This document shows, piece after piece, positions 1 through 6,273 of a DNA stretch of 6,740 nucleotides. How positions within the stretch are numbered: the stretch's first letter is position 1; every line of letters starts with the position of its first letter. A program made the translations under genes and the position numbers. Under the pieces are notes generated by a model. That model worked only from the letters and a program-made list of their open reading frames with translations, was not told the origin of the DNA and searched no databases. The stretch covers positions 1-6,740 of the forward strand of contig JAFGIT010000314.1 in NCBI GenBank assembly GCA_016929465.1. Direction: 5' to 3'. The stretch is from Candidatus Coatesiibacteriota bacterium. GTDB taxonomy: Bacteria > B130-G9.

Positions 1-81
1 GGTCGACCCGCCGGTCGGCCATCCAGAGGCGGGGCACCATAGGCACCAAGGGACCTGATTCGCTATCCTGAGAGTGCGGGG
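1..81. other. Upstream flank, no assignable gene
   Basis: All three plus-strand frames meet a stop between about 40 and 71, so the stretch could include the last codons of an upstream gene, but it is too short to recognise. I see no clear -35/-10 pair. The last bases form a G-rich ribosome-binding region (GGGGG at 78-82) just before the CPBP gene. Confidence 0.3.
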
Positions 82-87
82 GTGATC

Positions 88-1020
88 ATGAGACGTCGTG
101 CTCGGATGTTCCTTATCTTCTTCCTCGTCTTCGCTGCTTCGCTGCCGGCCTTTGCGCAGGAATCCGGTGAAGTACCGGGCGGGACCGCCGCTTCGTTCGT
201 GGCCGCGTCGTTTCCCGCCCTGAGCGCCGCGGTCCCGTTCCTCCCGCTCGTGTGGCCCGAGACGGCCGGCATCGCCCCCTGGATCGCGTACCCGCTTCGG
301 CTGGGCGCCGCGGTGCCGATGTACTGGATCGACGTCCCTCGTGCGATCGGGTACACGGCGGCGGGCCTTCTCCTGCCCGCGGCCGGGGTTCCGCTGATGC
401 TCGTCTCGTCGAGCGTTCCCGTCGCGACCCCCGTGTCGCAGAGCCTCCTCAACGCGTACGCGCACCTCATGGAGTTCGCGGCCTACGACGCGTGGCGGCT
501 CGAACGCCCCGGTGAAACCGGCTGGGGCCTGGGGACGCTGTCCGTCTCGCCGTTCGAGGGCAGGCAGCTCTCGGACCCCGTCGTCTGGGCGGCGTCCATC
601 GCCGCGCCAGCCGTCCTCACGGCGTTCTACCTCCTCAACGAGCCGGATCTCGGCCGACCGGTGTACCAGACGAACACCTCGTACATCGGGTCGCTCGAGG
701 TTCCGGCCTGGGCCGGCGGACTGGCGGCTCTGGGCTTCGCCGCCGTCGACATGCTCGCCGTCGCCATAGGCGAAGAGGCCTACTACCGGGGCATCGTCTA
801 CAAGGAGCTGAAGAGCGCCTGGGGCCCGGCTCCAGCCCGGATCACCGACGCGCTGCTGTTCCCGCTCATTCACCTGCCGGGCGACCTGCGGGCGGAGCTG
901 AAGCCGTCGACCATCGTGTTTTTGATATTCCATTTAAAATGGATACTATTCATCAAAAAAAGAGACCCGACTTGTGTACGCAGCCCCGGAGCAGTCGTTG
1001 TGATCTCGCTACCTTTCTGA
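88..1020 (+). CDS. CPBP-family intramembrane metalloprotease, 3'-truncated by the IS junction
   Basis: This is a membrane protein of the CPBP (CAAX protease and bacteriocin-processing, Abi) family, known as intramembrane metal-dependent proteases; the substrate is unknown. Numbered from a GTG at 82, the sequence shows an N-terminal signal peptide (Arg-rich start, then FLIFFLVFAASLPAFA with a plausible cut before QE) and several hydrophobic segments over residues 35-225. It also has the family's first motif, EEAYYRG (E231, E232, R236), and the second motif, FxxxH, as FPLIH (F260, H264). The family's later conserved helix and third motif are absent: from base 919 the frame reads AT-rich IS end and then transposon DNA (IVFLIFHLKW onward) to a chance stop at 1018-1020. 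The native protein therefore ends near residue 279, and the last ~33 residues are foreign. I prefer the ATG at 88, five bases after GGGGG (78-82), over the in-frame GTG at 82. Loss of the C-terminal helices probably inactivates it. Almost every third codon position is G or C, unlike the genes right of the IS. Confidence 0.75.
   Translation: MRRRARMFLIFFLVFAASLPAFAQESGEVPGGTAASFVAASFPALSAAVPFLPLVWPETAGIAPWIAYPLRLGAAVPMYWIDVPRAIGYTAAGLLLPAAGVPLMLVSSSVPVATPVSQSLLNAYAHLMEFAAYDAWRLERPGETGWGLGTLSVSPFEGRQLSDPVVWAASIAAPAVLTAFYLLNEPDLGRPVYQTNTSYIGSLEVPAWAGGLAALGFAAVDMLAVAIGEEAYYRGIVYKELKSAWGPAPARITDALLFPLIHLPGDLRAELKPSTIVFLIFHLKWILFIKKRDPTCVRSPGAVVVISLPF
919..947 (+). repeat. Left inverted end of the IS630 element
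   Basis: The core AATGGATACT (938-947) is matched exactly, in reverse complement, at 2000-2009. Bases 919-937 resemble the outer right end (12 of 18 aligned positions), so the full terminal repeat may be about 30 bases and imperfect. The stretch also contains a local palindrome, CCATTT-A-AAATGG (930-942). The transposase reading frame stops at 953-955, only a few bases inside this end. Confidence 0.6.
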
Positions 1021-1537
1021 TCGCAGCGCGAACGCACCCTGCGAGTTCATCGTCATCTTTGGGTGTTCCGTTCGACAAGGAGCGCTTCCCGTTCGTCCAT
1101 ACTTGTTCGGCAGGATTCAACTCCGGGGCATAGGCAGGAAACCGATACACGTGCAATCGAGCGCCGCGCCGTCGCACGTAGTCCTGCACGATCCGCCGAG
1201 TATGGATTGAACCGCCATCCCAGATCATGACCACCTGTCGAGGAAGGTGACGAAACAATCCACGCAGAAACGAGATGACCTCTACCCCGGTGATGTTCTT
1301 GCGATGGAACTGGACGTACACCCCCAATCTCCTCCTGCTGGGTGATACTGTCAGCGCGGCGATGGTAGAAATGCGGTCCCGGCGATAGCTGTGGTACAGT
1401 AGCGGCGTCTTTCCTCGGGGAGCCCAGGTGCGCCGAACCGTGGGGATCAGAAGAAAGCCGCTCTCGTCTACAAAGGCGAGGTAGGCGCCCAACCGACGTG
1501 TTTTTTTTTGATCGTCGGCCATTGCACCCTTTTCCAC
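953..1537 (-). CDS. IS630 transposase, C-terminal DDE catalytic part
   Basis: This open frame carries the RNase-H-like catalytic domain of the IS630 transposase, which cuts and joins DNA at TA targets. Counting from the ATG at 1537, the catalytic triad is visible as D24 in AFVDESG, D107 in MIWDGGSIH and E144 in ELNPAEQVW (36 residues between the last two), with the family-typical FPAYAPELNPAEQ block. The first ~10 residues are probably not native. True family homology enters this frame only at the A9 tract (1501-1509), where KKTRRLGAYLAF follows on from the upstream frame's QWPTIKK. Joined to the upstream part by readthrough of the TGA and a -1 shift, the protein would be about 339 residues, the usual IS630 length. 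The catalytic residues are intact, so damage lies in expression rather than in the active site. Confidence 0.82.
   Translation of the reverse strand: MEKGAMADDQKKTRRLGAYLAFVDESGFLLIPTVRRTWAPRGKTPLLYHSYRRDRISTIAALTVSPSRRRLGVYVQFHRKNITGVEVISFLRGLFRHLPRQVVMIWDGGSIHTRRIVQDYVRRRGARLHVYRFPAYAPELNPAEQVWTNGKRSLSNGTPKDDDELAGCVRAAIRKVARSQRLLRGCVHKSGLFF
1501..1509 (-). other. A9 slippery tract joining the two transposase frames
   Basis: On the coding strand nine consecutive A follow GATC. Upstream homology runs in one frame (WPTIKKK) and downstream homology (TRRLGAYLAFVDESG) in the -1 frame, so re-reading one A restores a continuous IS630 protein. Runs of A are known sites of programmed -1 frameshifting or transcriptional slippage in IS transposases. 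Whether this one is programmed or a decay/sequencing indel cannot be told from one copy. Confidence 0.65.
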
Positions 1538-1593
1538 CGTTCGATGGCCGCTTCATCGCGTTGCGTCGCCCGTCGCTCTGGTTTCTGCGTACT

Positions 1594-1971
1594 TCACTTC
1601 AGATCGACGACCAGCAAACGCCATACCGCCGAGGTAGAGTAGCGTACGCCAAACTGCTTCTTGATGACCTCGCTGATCCGACGCAGAGTCCAGAGTTCCG
1701 TGGAATACCCCGCCGCCTGAGCTCCGCGCAGTAGAATGGTCTCCAGATGCTTTCTCTGTCCTGGAAGCAGCCGACAGGGGCGGCCGGGAGTTGGCTTCGG
1801 CAGCAGTCCGCGCGGTCCCTGACGTCTGAAGGCCTGGAACCATCGGACCACTGAACTCAGCGAGGCGCCCAAGGTTGCGGCAACAGCTCGGTAGGTCTGC
1901 CCCTTCTTGAGGAGGACGATCGCCCGGCGGCGCCGCCGCTCCAGCTCACTGGATGTTCCTGGTGGCCTCAT
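1594..1971 (-). CDS. IS630 transposase, N-terminal part (DNA-binding domain)
   Basis: These 125 residues are the DNA-binding half of an IS630-type transposase. A basic N-terminus leads into a helix-turn-helix around residues 14-50 (KKGQTYRAVAATLGASLSSV, then VRWFQAFRRQG). A GRP-containing linker follows (residues 63-65), then a second helical region resembling a winged helix at about 90-120, ending in SAVWRLL. The frame ends at a TGA (1594-1596). Beyond it the same frame continues with typical family sequence (STQKPERRATQRDEAAIERW), so the TGA most likely replaces a Trp TGG by one base change. No Shine-Dalgarno-like sequence stands before the ATG at 1971. The catalytic half lies in the next entry, in the -1 frame. 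Confidence in the family is high; confidence that it is functional is low. Confidence 0.8.
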   Translation of the reverse strand: MRPPGTSSELERRRRRAIVLLKKGQTYRAVAATLGASLSSVVRWFQAFRRQGPRGLLPKPTPGRPCRLLPGQRKHLETILLRGAQAAGYSTELWTLRRISEVIKKQFGVRYSTSAVWRLLVVDLK

Positions 1972-1999
1972 GAGATGGAGGATAGCATAGATCCGGAGA

Positions 2000-2029
2000 A
2001 GTATCCATTGCTTTATGAAAGATTAATAA
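2000..2029 (-). repeat. Right inverted end of the IS630 element
   Basis: The reverse complement of 2000-2009 is AATGGATACT, identical to 938-947. Its outer part, up to 2029, reads TTATTAATCTTTCATAAAGC in reverse complement and resembles the outer left end with a one-base gap. A TA at 2014-2015 is a candidate target-site base pair if the element is the shorter version. Confidence 0.6.
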
Positions 2030-2235
2030 GTTTCGTGGGTCAGCCTCTTTTCTCTGCGGAAGTCATGGTGACTATGGTTATTATTGGAAATTAGTGTCAC
2101 TTCTTCGGGCAGCAGTGTTACCTTTGCTATATTGCCTCCGCATTCGGAGTCAACCACTGCCCGCATTTCCCGATTGTCTATGCTCAACATACCACCAAAC
2201 CGTTCGAGATGAATCTTCTCGGCTTCGTTCTTCAC
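2023..2235 (-). pseudogene. 5' fragment of an unidentified gene, cut by the IS
   Basis: This is the fourth minus-strand gene after the mannosidase, starting 49 bases beyond its stop, and probably the distal end of the same operon. Only about 69 native residues remain: the frame reaches the right IS end near 2029 and stops at once (TAA at 2023-2025). The readable part (ERFGGMLSIDNREMRAVVDSE, split here at its middle, followed by CGGNIAKVTLLPEEVTLIS) has the rhythm of the first strands of a beta-sandwich such as aldose-1-epimerase-like or glycosidase accessory domains. These often begin with an 'lrvevdp..GG.i..l' pattern. That resemblance is an impression and not an identification. A weak AAGGGG lies about 12 bases before the ATG. 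The continuation of the gene is not found left of the IS, where unrelated GC-rich DNA begins. Confidence 0.45.
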
Positions 2236-2284
2236 GGATCATACCCCTTGGCACGATCTGACCGCCCAGCTTCCTCGTACCACG

Positions 2285-4885
2285 TTACCCAAACAGTTTG
2301 CCAGGAGTCTCAGGTACCTTCTCATTTGTGCGAAACACGATAGTCTTGATTTCAAAAGGTCTGAAGTACAGAGGTACGCGCCCTTCTTGGATTTGAATCC
2401 CTTCTCCAATGTCCTCAAGAAGGTTCGCTTCATAGACTCTGGTGTTCTCCAATCTCTTACTGAGGTGGATACTACACCTGACCGGTCGACCTGCCGGCTC
2501 AACCAGCCGTAACACGTATCCTGATCTGTCCTCTGAGGGCTTGAAAGCTGCCATTCGTACCAGTGGCGGATCGAGTCTAAGTGGCTGCAAATCCTTCTTG
2601 TTCTCGCCATCGGTAGCCTCCGCTTGCCAGGCGATGGGTGGGAATAATAGATCCTCAGATTCGCCGAGGATTGTTTCCGGGCTGAAAGGCCCAGAGAAAG
2701 GCAGAACCCGGAATACCGTGTCTCTGATGCCGCGATCCGTGCATGGATCGTATTCGTGTGAAACTGATCTCACCAAGGAAATGCGAATCCCCTCCCCGGC
2801 GAAGCTATGCCCAGGGCGATCCACGTTCAGGATCGCGACACCGCCATCTTCTCCAGCAATACATGCCCAGCCGCACACAGGGATTTCGGTCTCAGTGCCG
2901 TTCGATTCAAGATACCCGAATGGTATTCCATAATACCTTCTCACTACGCCGGCAACTTTAGGTACGATGCACAATCGCACGAGGACGTCCGATTCCTGCC
3001 AATCAATGTTAATCCTAATCTCGACGAATCTCATGAATCTATACACACTGGTATCCACTTCTATCCTAGATGTGTTGAATTCATATCTCGTTCGGATCGT
3101 TGCCTTGCACAGGCCTTGTTCCGTAACCTCCGGTTCCCCTACCCTTGGCAGTGTTACACGCTCCCCAGTTAGGCCCAATTGATATGCCTTCATCTCGGTC
3201 CCGTATTCACGTTGGAAAGCCGTCTCCGGCCATGCTTCGATTCTCATGGGGGCCTCGTCGCTGTTCAGCCAAGTTTTGTTCGCATCTTTCATCGTCAAAG
3301 ACCTTAGTATCCCTTTTTCGCCTATTTCCGCCCTTATAAAGCTGTTTTCTAATACACTTCTCTCTGCTCTTGGCATGTCCCTATCAACGTTAGCTGTGGC
3401 TCCTTCGAGCAGTCTCAAGACTTTGGTCCCTAGTGTTGGTAACGCTTCGCATTGTATCAACATAGTTCCCCTGATGTAGCGCTGCATCAACCTCTTCGTT
3501 TCTACCTGATATGGGAAGCGTTTCCCTTGATCGTCAACCAAGAGACCCTCATCCGGAATCAACTCACTCCTATACTTTTCTCGGAATCTCGCCATCTCGA
3601 CGTCTGCTCTGACGAGACGGATACGCGTGTTGTCTACTGTGCTTACGATCACGATCGTTCTTGGCGAATCAGATGGGGGTACGGTTCGATCAATGAGGAG
3701 TTGAGATCTCCGCTTCAAGTAGTGTAGATTGAGCAACAAATCCTCATATTGAGCGTTCACCTCTCTATACGTTGAAGGTGAGCCCGTGCCCGCAATTATG
3801 TCGTGAAACTGAAGGACACAGAATCTTTGCCACTGCGCCTCAATTGGTGCAAAGGGATAGCCATGTCCTTCCAGAGAGGCGATGCTGCATAGAGTCTCAG
3901 TCTCACGAAACATCCTTTCCGTCTTGCGGCAATACTCTTTCTGTTCAATGTGCGTGGTGTAGCATCCTTGGAATTCGCAGTTGAGCCCTCCTTCATATGT
4001 CGGGAGATTGACGAGTTGATGGTGGATGGCACGCCAGAACTCGGATACAGTGCTGTACTGCAGCTTGTATTGCCTTCCTTCGATGGGCCGCACATAAGGC
4101 GTCATACCCCCTGCATCGGATTGACAGTGAGACCCGAATAGATGCAAGAAACCATGGGCGATGTTTCTGTTCACCTTCTCCTGTAGGTCAGAGACGCCGC
4201 TCAGTTTGTAATACTGTGACAGAGAAGGCAGACCATATCCCTTGTTGATAAAGCGCAACGCAATGAAATCAGTCCCGTCCACTCCCTTCCAGATAAAGGG
4301 ATATTCGGGTAGGTCGAGGGACTTCTGCCTAGGTCGCTTAAAAATGAAGCCGTTAAGCCCCGCCTGCCGAAATATCTGCGGCAGGCTGCCTGCATGCCCA
4401 AAGGAATCGGAATTCACGATTGTCCTAGCTCGAACACCGAAGTTGCGCTGCAGGTAGAGCTGACCGTAGAGGAACTGCCGCACGATCGATTCTCCGAGAG
4501 GGATATTATGATCTGTCTCTGCGATCTCACCGCTTTCGAGCTCTATCTGGCCCTTGACCACCAAATCGCGGAATCGAGCAAACAATCGGGGGTCAAGTTT
4601 TTGAATCAGCTGAATGATGAATACCTGAGCATGAGAATACTTTGCGTCCGGATGTTCCTCAAGAAGAGCAGTCATCCATCGAATGGTGTCCAGTGCCATT
4701 TGCGTGGTTTCGAGAAAACCCCAATACCAGCCGAGATCGAGATGAGTCATATGCACCATGTGGAAAGTCAGCACACGACCAGCCGGTATGCTCAGTTCAT
4801 CCAAGGCTTTCTTGTGATCAGTCGGGTGAGGCTCCCAAGCCTCTAGTTCGAATTTGTCATCGCGATCCAGGTCGCATTTTGCCAT
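2285..4885 (-). CDS. GH38 alpha-mannosidase
   Basis: A glycoside hydrolase family 38 enzyme, a retaining, zinc-dependent alpha-mannosidase; some members act on mannosylglycerate or other alpha-mannosides. Numbered from an in-frame GTG at 4918, the zinc-site motif is THLDLGWYW (H59, D61), the nucleophile block is NSDSFGHAGSLPQIF (D171), and the last zinc ligand is in QFHDIIAGTG (H372). SDAGG (268-271) stands where many bacterial relatives have GDGGGG. The helical middle region follows (GCYTTHIEQKEYCRKTERMF, from 318), then the C-terminal beta-sandwich domains starting near LENSFIRAE (523). I chose the ATG at 4885 (866 residues) because GGGAGGG sits five bases before it; the GTG at 4918 adds 11 residues with a poorer site. 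There is no signal peptide, so it is probably cytoplasmic and acts on imported sugars. It follows the amidohydrolase by 42 bases, consistent with co-transcription. It is intact, of normal length, with all ligands present. The exact substrate is unknown. Confidence 0.92.
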   Translation of the reverse strand: MAKCDLDRDDKFELEAWEPHPTDHKKALDELSIPAGRVLTFHMVHMTHLDLGWYWGFLETTQMALDTIRWMTALLEEHPDAKYSHAQVFIIQLIQKLDPRLFARFRDLVVKGQIELESGEIAETDHNIPLGESIVRQFLYGQLYLQRNFGVRARTIVNSDSFGHAGSLPQIFRQAGLNGFIFKRPRQKSLDLPEYPFIWKGVDGTDFIALRFINKGYGLPSLSQYYKLSGVSDLQEKVNRNIAHGFLHLFGSHCQSDAGGMTPYVRPIEGRQYKLQYSTVSEFWRAIHHQLVNLPTYEGGLNCEFQGCYTTHIEQKEYCRKTERMFRETETLCSIASLEGHGYPFAPIEAQWQRFCVLQFHDIIAGTGSPSTYREVNAQYEDLLLNLHYLKRRSQLLIDRTVPPSDSPRTIVIVSTVDNTRIRLVRADVEMARFREKYRSELIPDEGLLVDDQGKRFPYQVETKRLMQRYIRGTMLIQCEALPTLGTKVLRLLEGATANVDRDMPRAERSVLENSFIRAEIGEKGILRSLTMKDANKTWLNSDEAPMRIEAWPETAFQREYGTEMKAYQLGLTGERVTLPRVGEPEVTEQGLCKATIRTRYEFNTSRIEVDTSVYRFMRFVEIRINIDWQESDVLVRLCIVPKVAGVVRRYYGIPFGYLESNGTETEIPVCGWACIAGEDGGVAILNVDRPGHSFAGEGIRISLVRSVSHEYDPCTDRGIRDTVFRVLPFSGPFSPETILGESEDLLFPPIAWQAEATDGENKKDLQPLRLDPPLVRMAAFKPSEDRSGYVLRLVEPAGRPVRCSIHLSKRLENTRVYEANLLEDIGEGIQIQEGRVPLYFRPFEIKTIVFRTNEKVPETPGKLFG

Positions 4886-4890
4886 CACAT

Positions 4891-4897
4891 CCCTCCC
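4891..4897 (-). promoter_or_regulatory. Ribosome-binding site of the GH38 gene
   Basis: The coding strand reads GGGAGGG followed by ATGTG and then the ATG at 4885-4883. This is a near-ideal Shine-Dalgarno sequence and decides the start in favour of 4885 over the upstream GTG at 4918. The ATG inside the spacer (4890-4888) is out of frame. Confidence 0.65.
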
Positions 4898-4927
4898 AAT
4901 CCCCTGCGCGTCGACCACAATCGCCCT

Positions 4928-6187
4928 TCAGCGGGCGACGCCGAGGTGGTAGAGCTCGATCGCGTTATCGTAGAGCCATCGCTGTGCGATCTTCAGTGCG
5001 GTGTTTGTGCCGAAATCCGATGACTGTATCCGATCCCCAAGAATAGTCGCAAGAACTTCCTTCATCATGACGAGATGACCATATACTTTCTGCACGCAAA
5101 CACGGTAATCCCCACCAAAAGCAATTATCTTGTTCAAGGGTACGAGATCAATGATCTCATTCAGGATACTTATCGTCTGTCTCTGTGAGATTATTGGGCA
5201 CCACGTGAGGTTCAAGCTAACGTTTGGCAGATTCTTACCAATCATCGCGGCTTCTCGCACCATTGGCATACCAAGATGAAAGAGGTCAAAATGTATGTCG
5301 CTACGCCTGGGGGCAAATGAGTATATAAACTTCGGATCGAGTTTTCTGAAGTCTCCCCAGTAGCCAGAATGCACGGCGACAGGTACATTCGCTCTCGCAG
5401 CTACATTCAGCCACCGATCGAACAGATAGTCAGACAGCGCCTTCGGATAAGAACTGAATCGGCCCTTCATGCCAGTTGGATCGCTCTTGAGCCATGTAAA
5501 TTCTTTTTCTGCGGCATCTTTATCCGGTTCACATCTGTCGTCAATGATCGTCTTGAAGCCAACCGACCCATGCCTGATGTCTCGCTCCAGCAAATCGAAA
5601 CCCGCTTCCTCAAAGTCGTTGAGATTTGAAATGCTATGTCCAGAGCGCGCGGCCAGAGTCTGGATACAGTCACTCCGTTTAATATTCACTTTCATCAATT
5701 CGGTAATCCCGACAAACCTTGGGTCCCTTGGAAAAAGCGTTCGATCTATGCAGTCGATCACCTTGGAGATTTTACATTTTTCTTCGAAGATCCAGTCGTA
5801 GATGCCCCTGCGATTGTCGGATTGAACTCTCGCCGCAATCTCTCCTATTGTATCCGCATCTATTTCTTGAATGCCATACAAGTCCCTAACCGTTATTCTC
5901 AAAGCATTGGAGAAGGATGTTGTCTTTACGTTTTCCCAATATGGGGCAATCTGCGGCCACCATTCGGCTACTGGGCGATATCCTCCCAACCGCATAGTCC
6001 CCTTGAATGAAGCGGGCATCCCCGCTGATTCTAGGTCATGATAGATATAGCCACCCGCAAAAAGATTCAGCCCGCAGTATTCCTGCTCCAGATATTCTTC
6101 TTCGGGAAGCAGATGCTCGTGAGCATCGATCGTCTTCAATTCAAGAATATCTTTGAACAACCCTTCGACGAGGTCCGACCACCTCAT
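4928..6187 (-). CDS. Amidohydrolase-superfamily TIM-barrel enzyme (uronate-isomerase-like)
   Basis: A 419-residue metal-dependent (beta/alpha)8-barrel protein of the amidohydrolase superfamily (Amidohydro_2 or uronate-isomerase-like branch). Visible metal and active-site elements are DAHEHL (H23 and H25, end of strand 1), a lysine in GFKTI (K212) that could be structural or bridging, VAVHSGYW (H273), LFHLGMP (H304), and GGDY (D360), the usual strand-8 aspartate. The order H-x-H, H, H, D is that of the superfamily. The acidic stretch after HEHL (LPEEEY) and the YGH motif near residues 369-371 resemble uronate-isomerase relatives more than classical amidases, so a sugar acid is a reasonable guess at substrate, but no reaction is proven. 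The ATG at 6187 is supported by GAGGG seven bases upstream (6195-6199). There is no signal peptide, so it is cytoplasmic. It sits between the solute-binding protein and the GH38 gene on the same strand, with a hairpin just before it. Confidence 0.8.
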   Translation of the reverse strand: MRWSDLVEGLFKDILELKTIDAHEHLLPEEEYLEQEYCGLNLFAGGYIYHDLESAGMPASFKGTMRLGGYRPVAEWWPQIAPYWENVKTTSFSNALRITVRDLYGIQEIDADTIGEIAARVQSDNRRGIYDWIFEEKCKISKVIDCIDRTLFPRDPRFVGITELMKVNIKRSDCIQTLAARSGHSISNLNDFEEAGFDLLERDIRHGSVGFKTIIDDRCEPDKDAAEKEFTWLKSDPTGMKGRFSSYPKALSDYLFDRWLNVAARANVPVAVHSGYWGDFRKLDPKFIYSFAPRRSDIHFDLFHLGMPMVREAAMIGKNLPNVSLNLTWCPIISQRQTISILNEIIDLVPLNKIIAFGGDYRVCVQKVYGHLVMMKEVLATILGDRIQSSDFGTNTALKIAQRWLYDNAIELYHLGVAR

Positions 6188-6212
6188 TACTCTGCCCTCT
6201 TCTTCGAAATAG

Positions 6213-6251
6213 ACCTGAGCTGAACACCAAGAACTGATGTTCAGCTCAGGT
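6213..6251 (-). terminator. Intercistronic hairpin between binding protein and amidohydrolase genes
   Basis: A perfect 14-base inverted repeat (ACCTGAGCTGAACA at 6213-6226 and its complement at 6238-6251) encloses an 11-base loop. It lies between the stop of the binding-protein gene (6276-6274) and the amidohydrolase start. In the direction of transcription it is followed by CTATTTCG, not by a run of T, so it is not a classic intrinsic terminator. Such hairpins after solute-binding-protein genes are known to protect the upstream mRNA or partly attenuate transcription, so that the binding protein is made in excess over downstream products. That role is inferred here. Confidence 0.6.
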
Positions 6252-6273
6252 GAGCCATCGAAGAATTCTTTCC

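Larger units (their letters stand above)
919..2029 (-). mobile_element. IS630-family insertion sequence
   Basis: The element is defined by a transposase with an N-terminal helix-turn-helix and a C-terminal DDE domain of the IS630/Tc1-mariner group, flanked by inverted ends. A perfect 10-base inverted repeat, AATGGATACT, lies at 938-947 and, as its complement, at 2000-2009. Outward similarity extends it to about 919 and 2029 (about 22 of 30 positions with one gap). The left limit coincides with an abrupt change from GC-rich coding DNA to T-rich sequence at 918/919. IS630 elements target TA, so an alternative is the shorter element 937-2013, flanked by TA at 935-936 and 2014-2015; its two ends would then differ by three bases. 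Either choice gives about 1.1 kb, normal for the family. The outer boundaries are uncertain by about 20 bases. Confidence 0.75.

Noticed and set aside
63-470. 135-residue minus-strand open frame opposite the CPBP gene
   Set aside because: It is the shadow of a GC-rich gene. The plus-strand frame has a signal peptide and two protease motifs, whereas this frame has low-complexity composition and no recognisable domain.
930-942. Short palindrome CCATTT-A-AAATGG as a regulator operator
   Set aside because: It falls inside the left IS end and is explained by the terminal-repeat sequence; no promoter or gene start lies next to it.
1594-1596. Genetic code with UGA read as Trp
   Set aside because: The other genes encode Trp with TGG and end at TAA, TAG or TGA without conserved readthrough, and no other TGA sits at an expected Trp. 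A point mutation is simpler.
1553-1843. Open frame overlapping the N-terminal transposase part, in the same frame as the catalytic part
   Set aside because: It tempts one to place the frameshift upstream of the TGA, but its translation has no transposase character, while frame 0 keeps IS630 homology through and past the TGA up to the A9 tract.
2442-2933. Plus-strand open frames opposite the GH38 gene (several of 60-160 residues across 2442-4846)
   Set aside because: They are antisense to a gene with complete GH38 motifs, lack ribosome-binding sites of note, and show no domain pattern.
5369-6010. Plus-strand open frames opposite the amidohydrolase gene
   Set aside because: They are shadows of the coding strand, with no recognisable protein features and unusual composition.
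6213-6251. Classic Rho-independent terminator
   Set aside because: The stem is strong but no T-run follows in the direction of transcription, and the downstream gene lies in the same orientation only 26 bases away, so full termination is unlikely.
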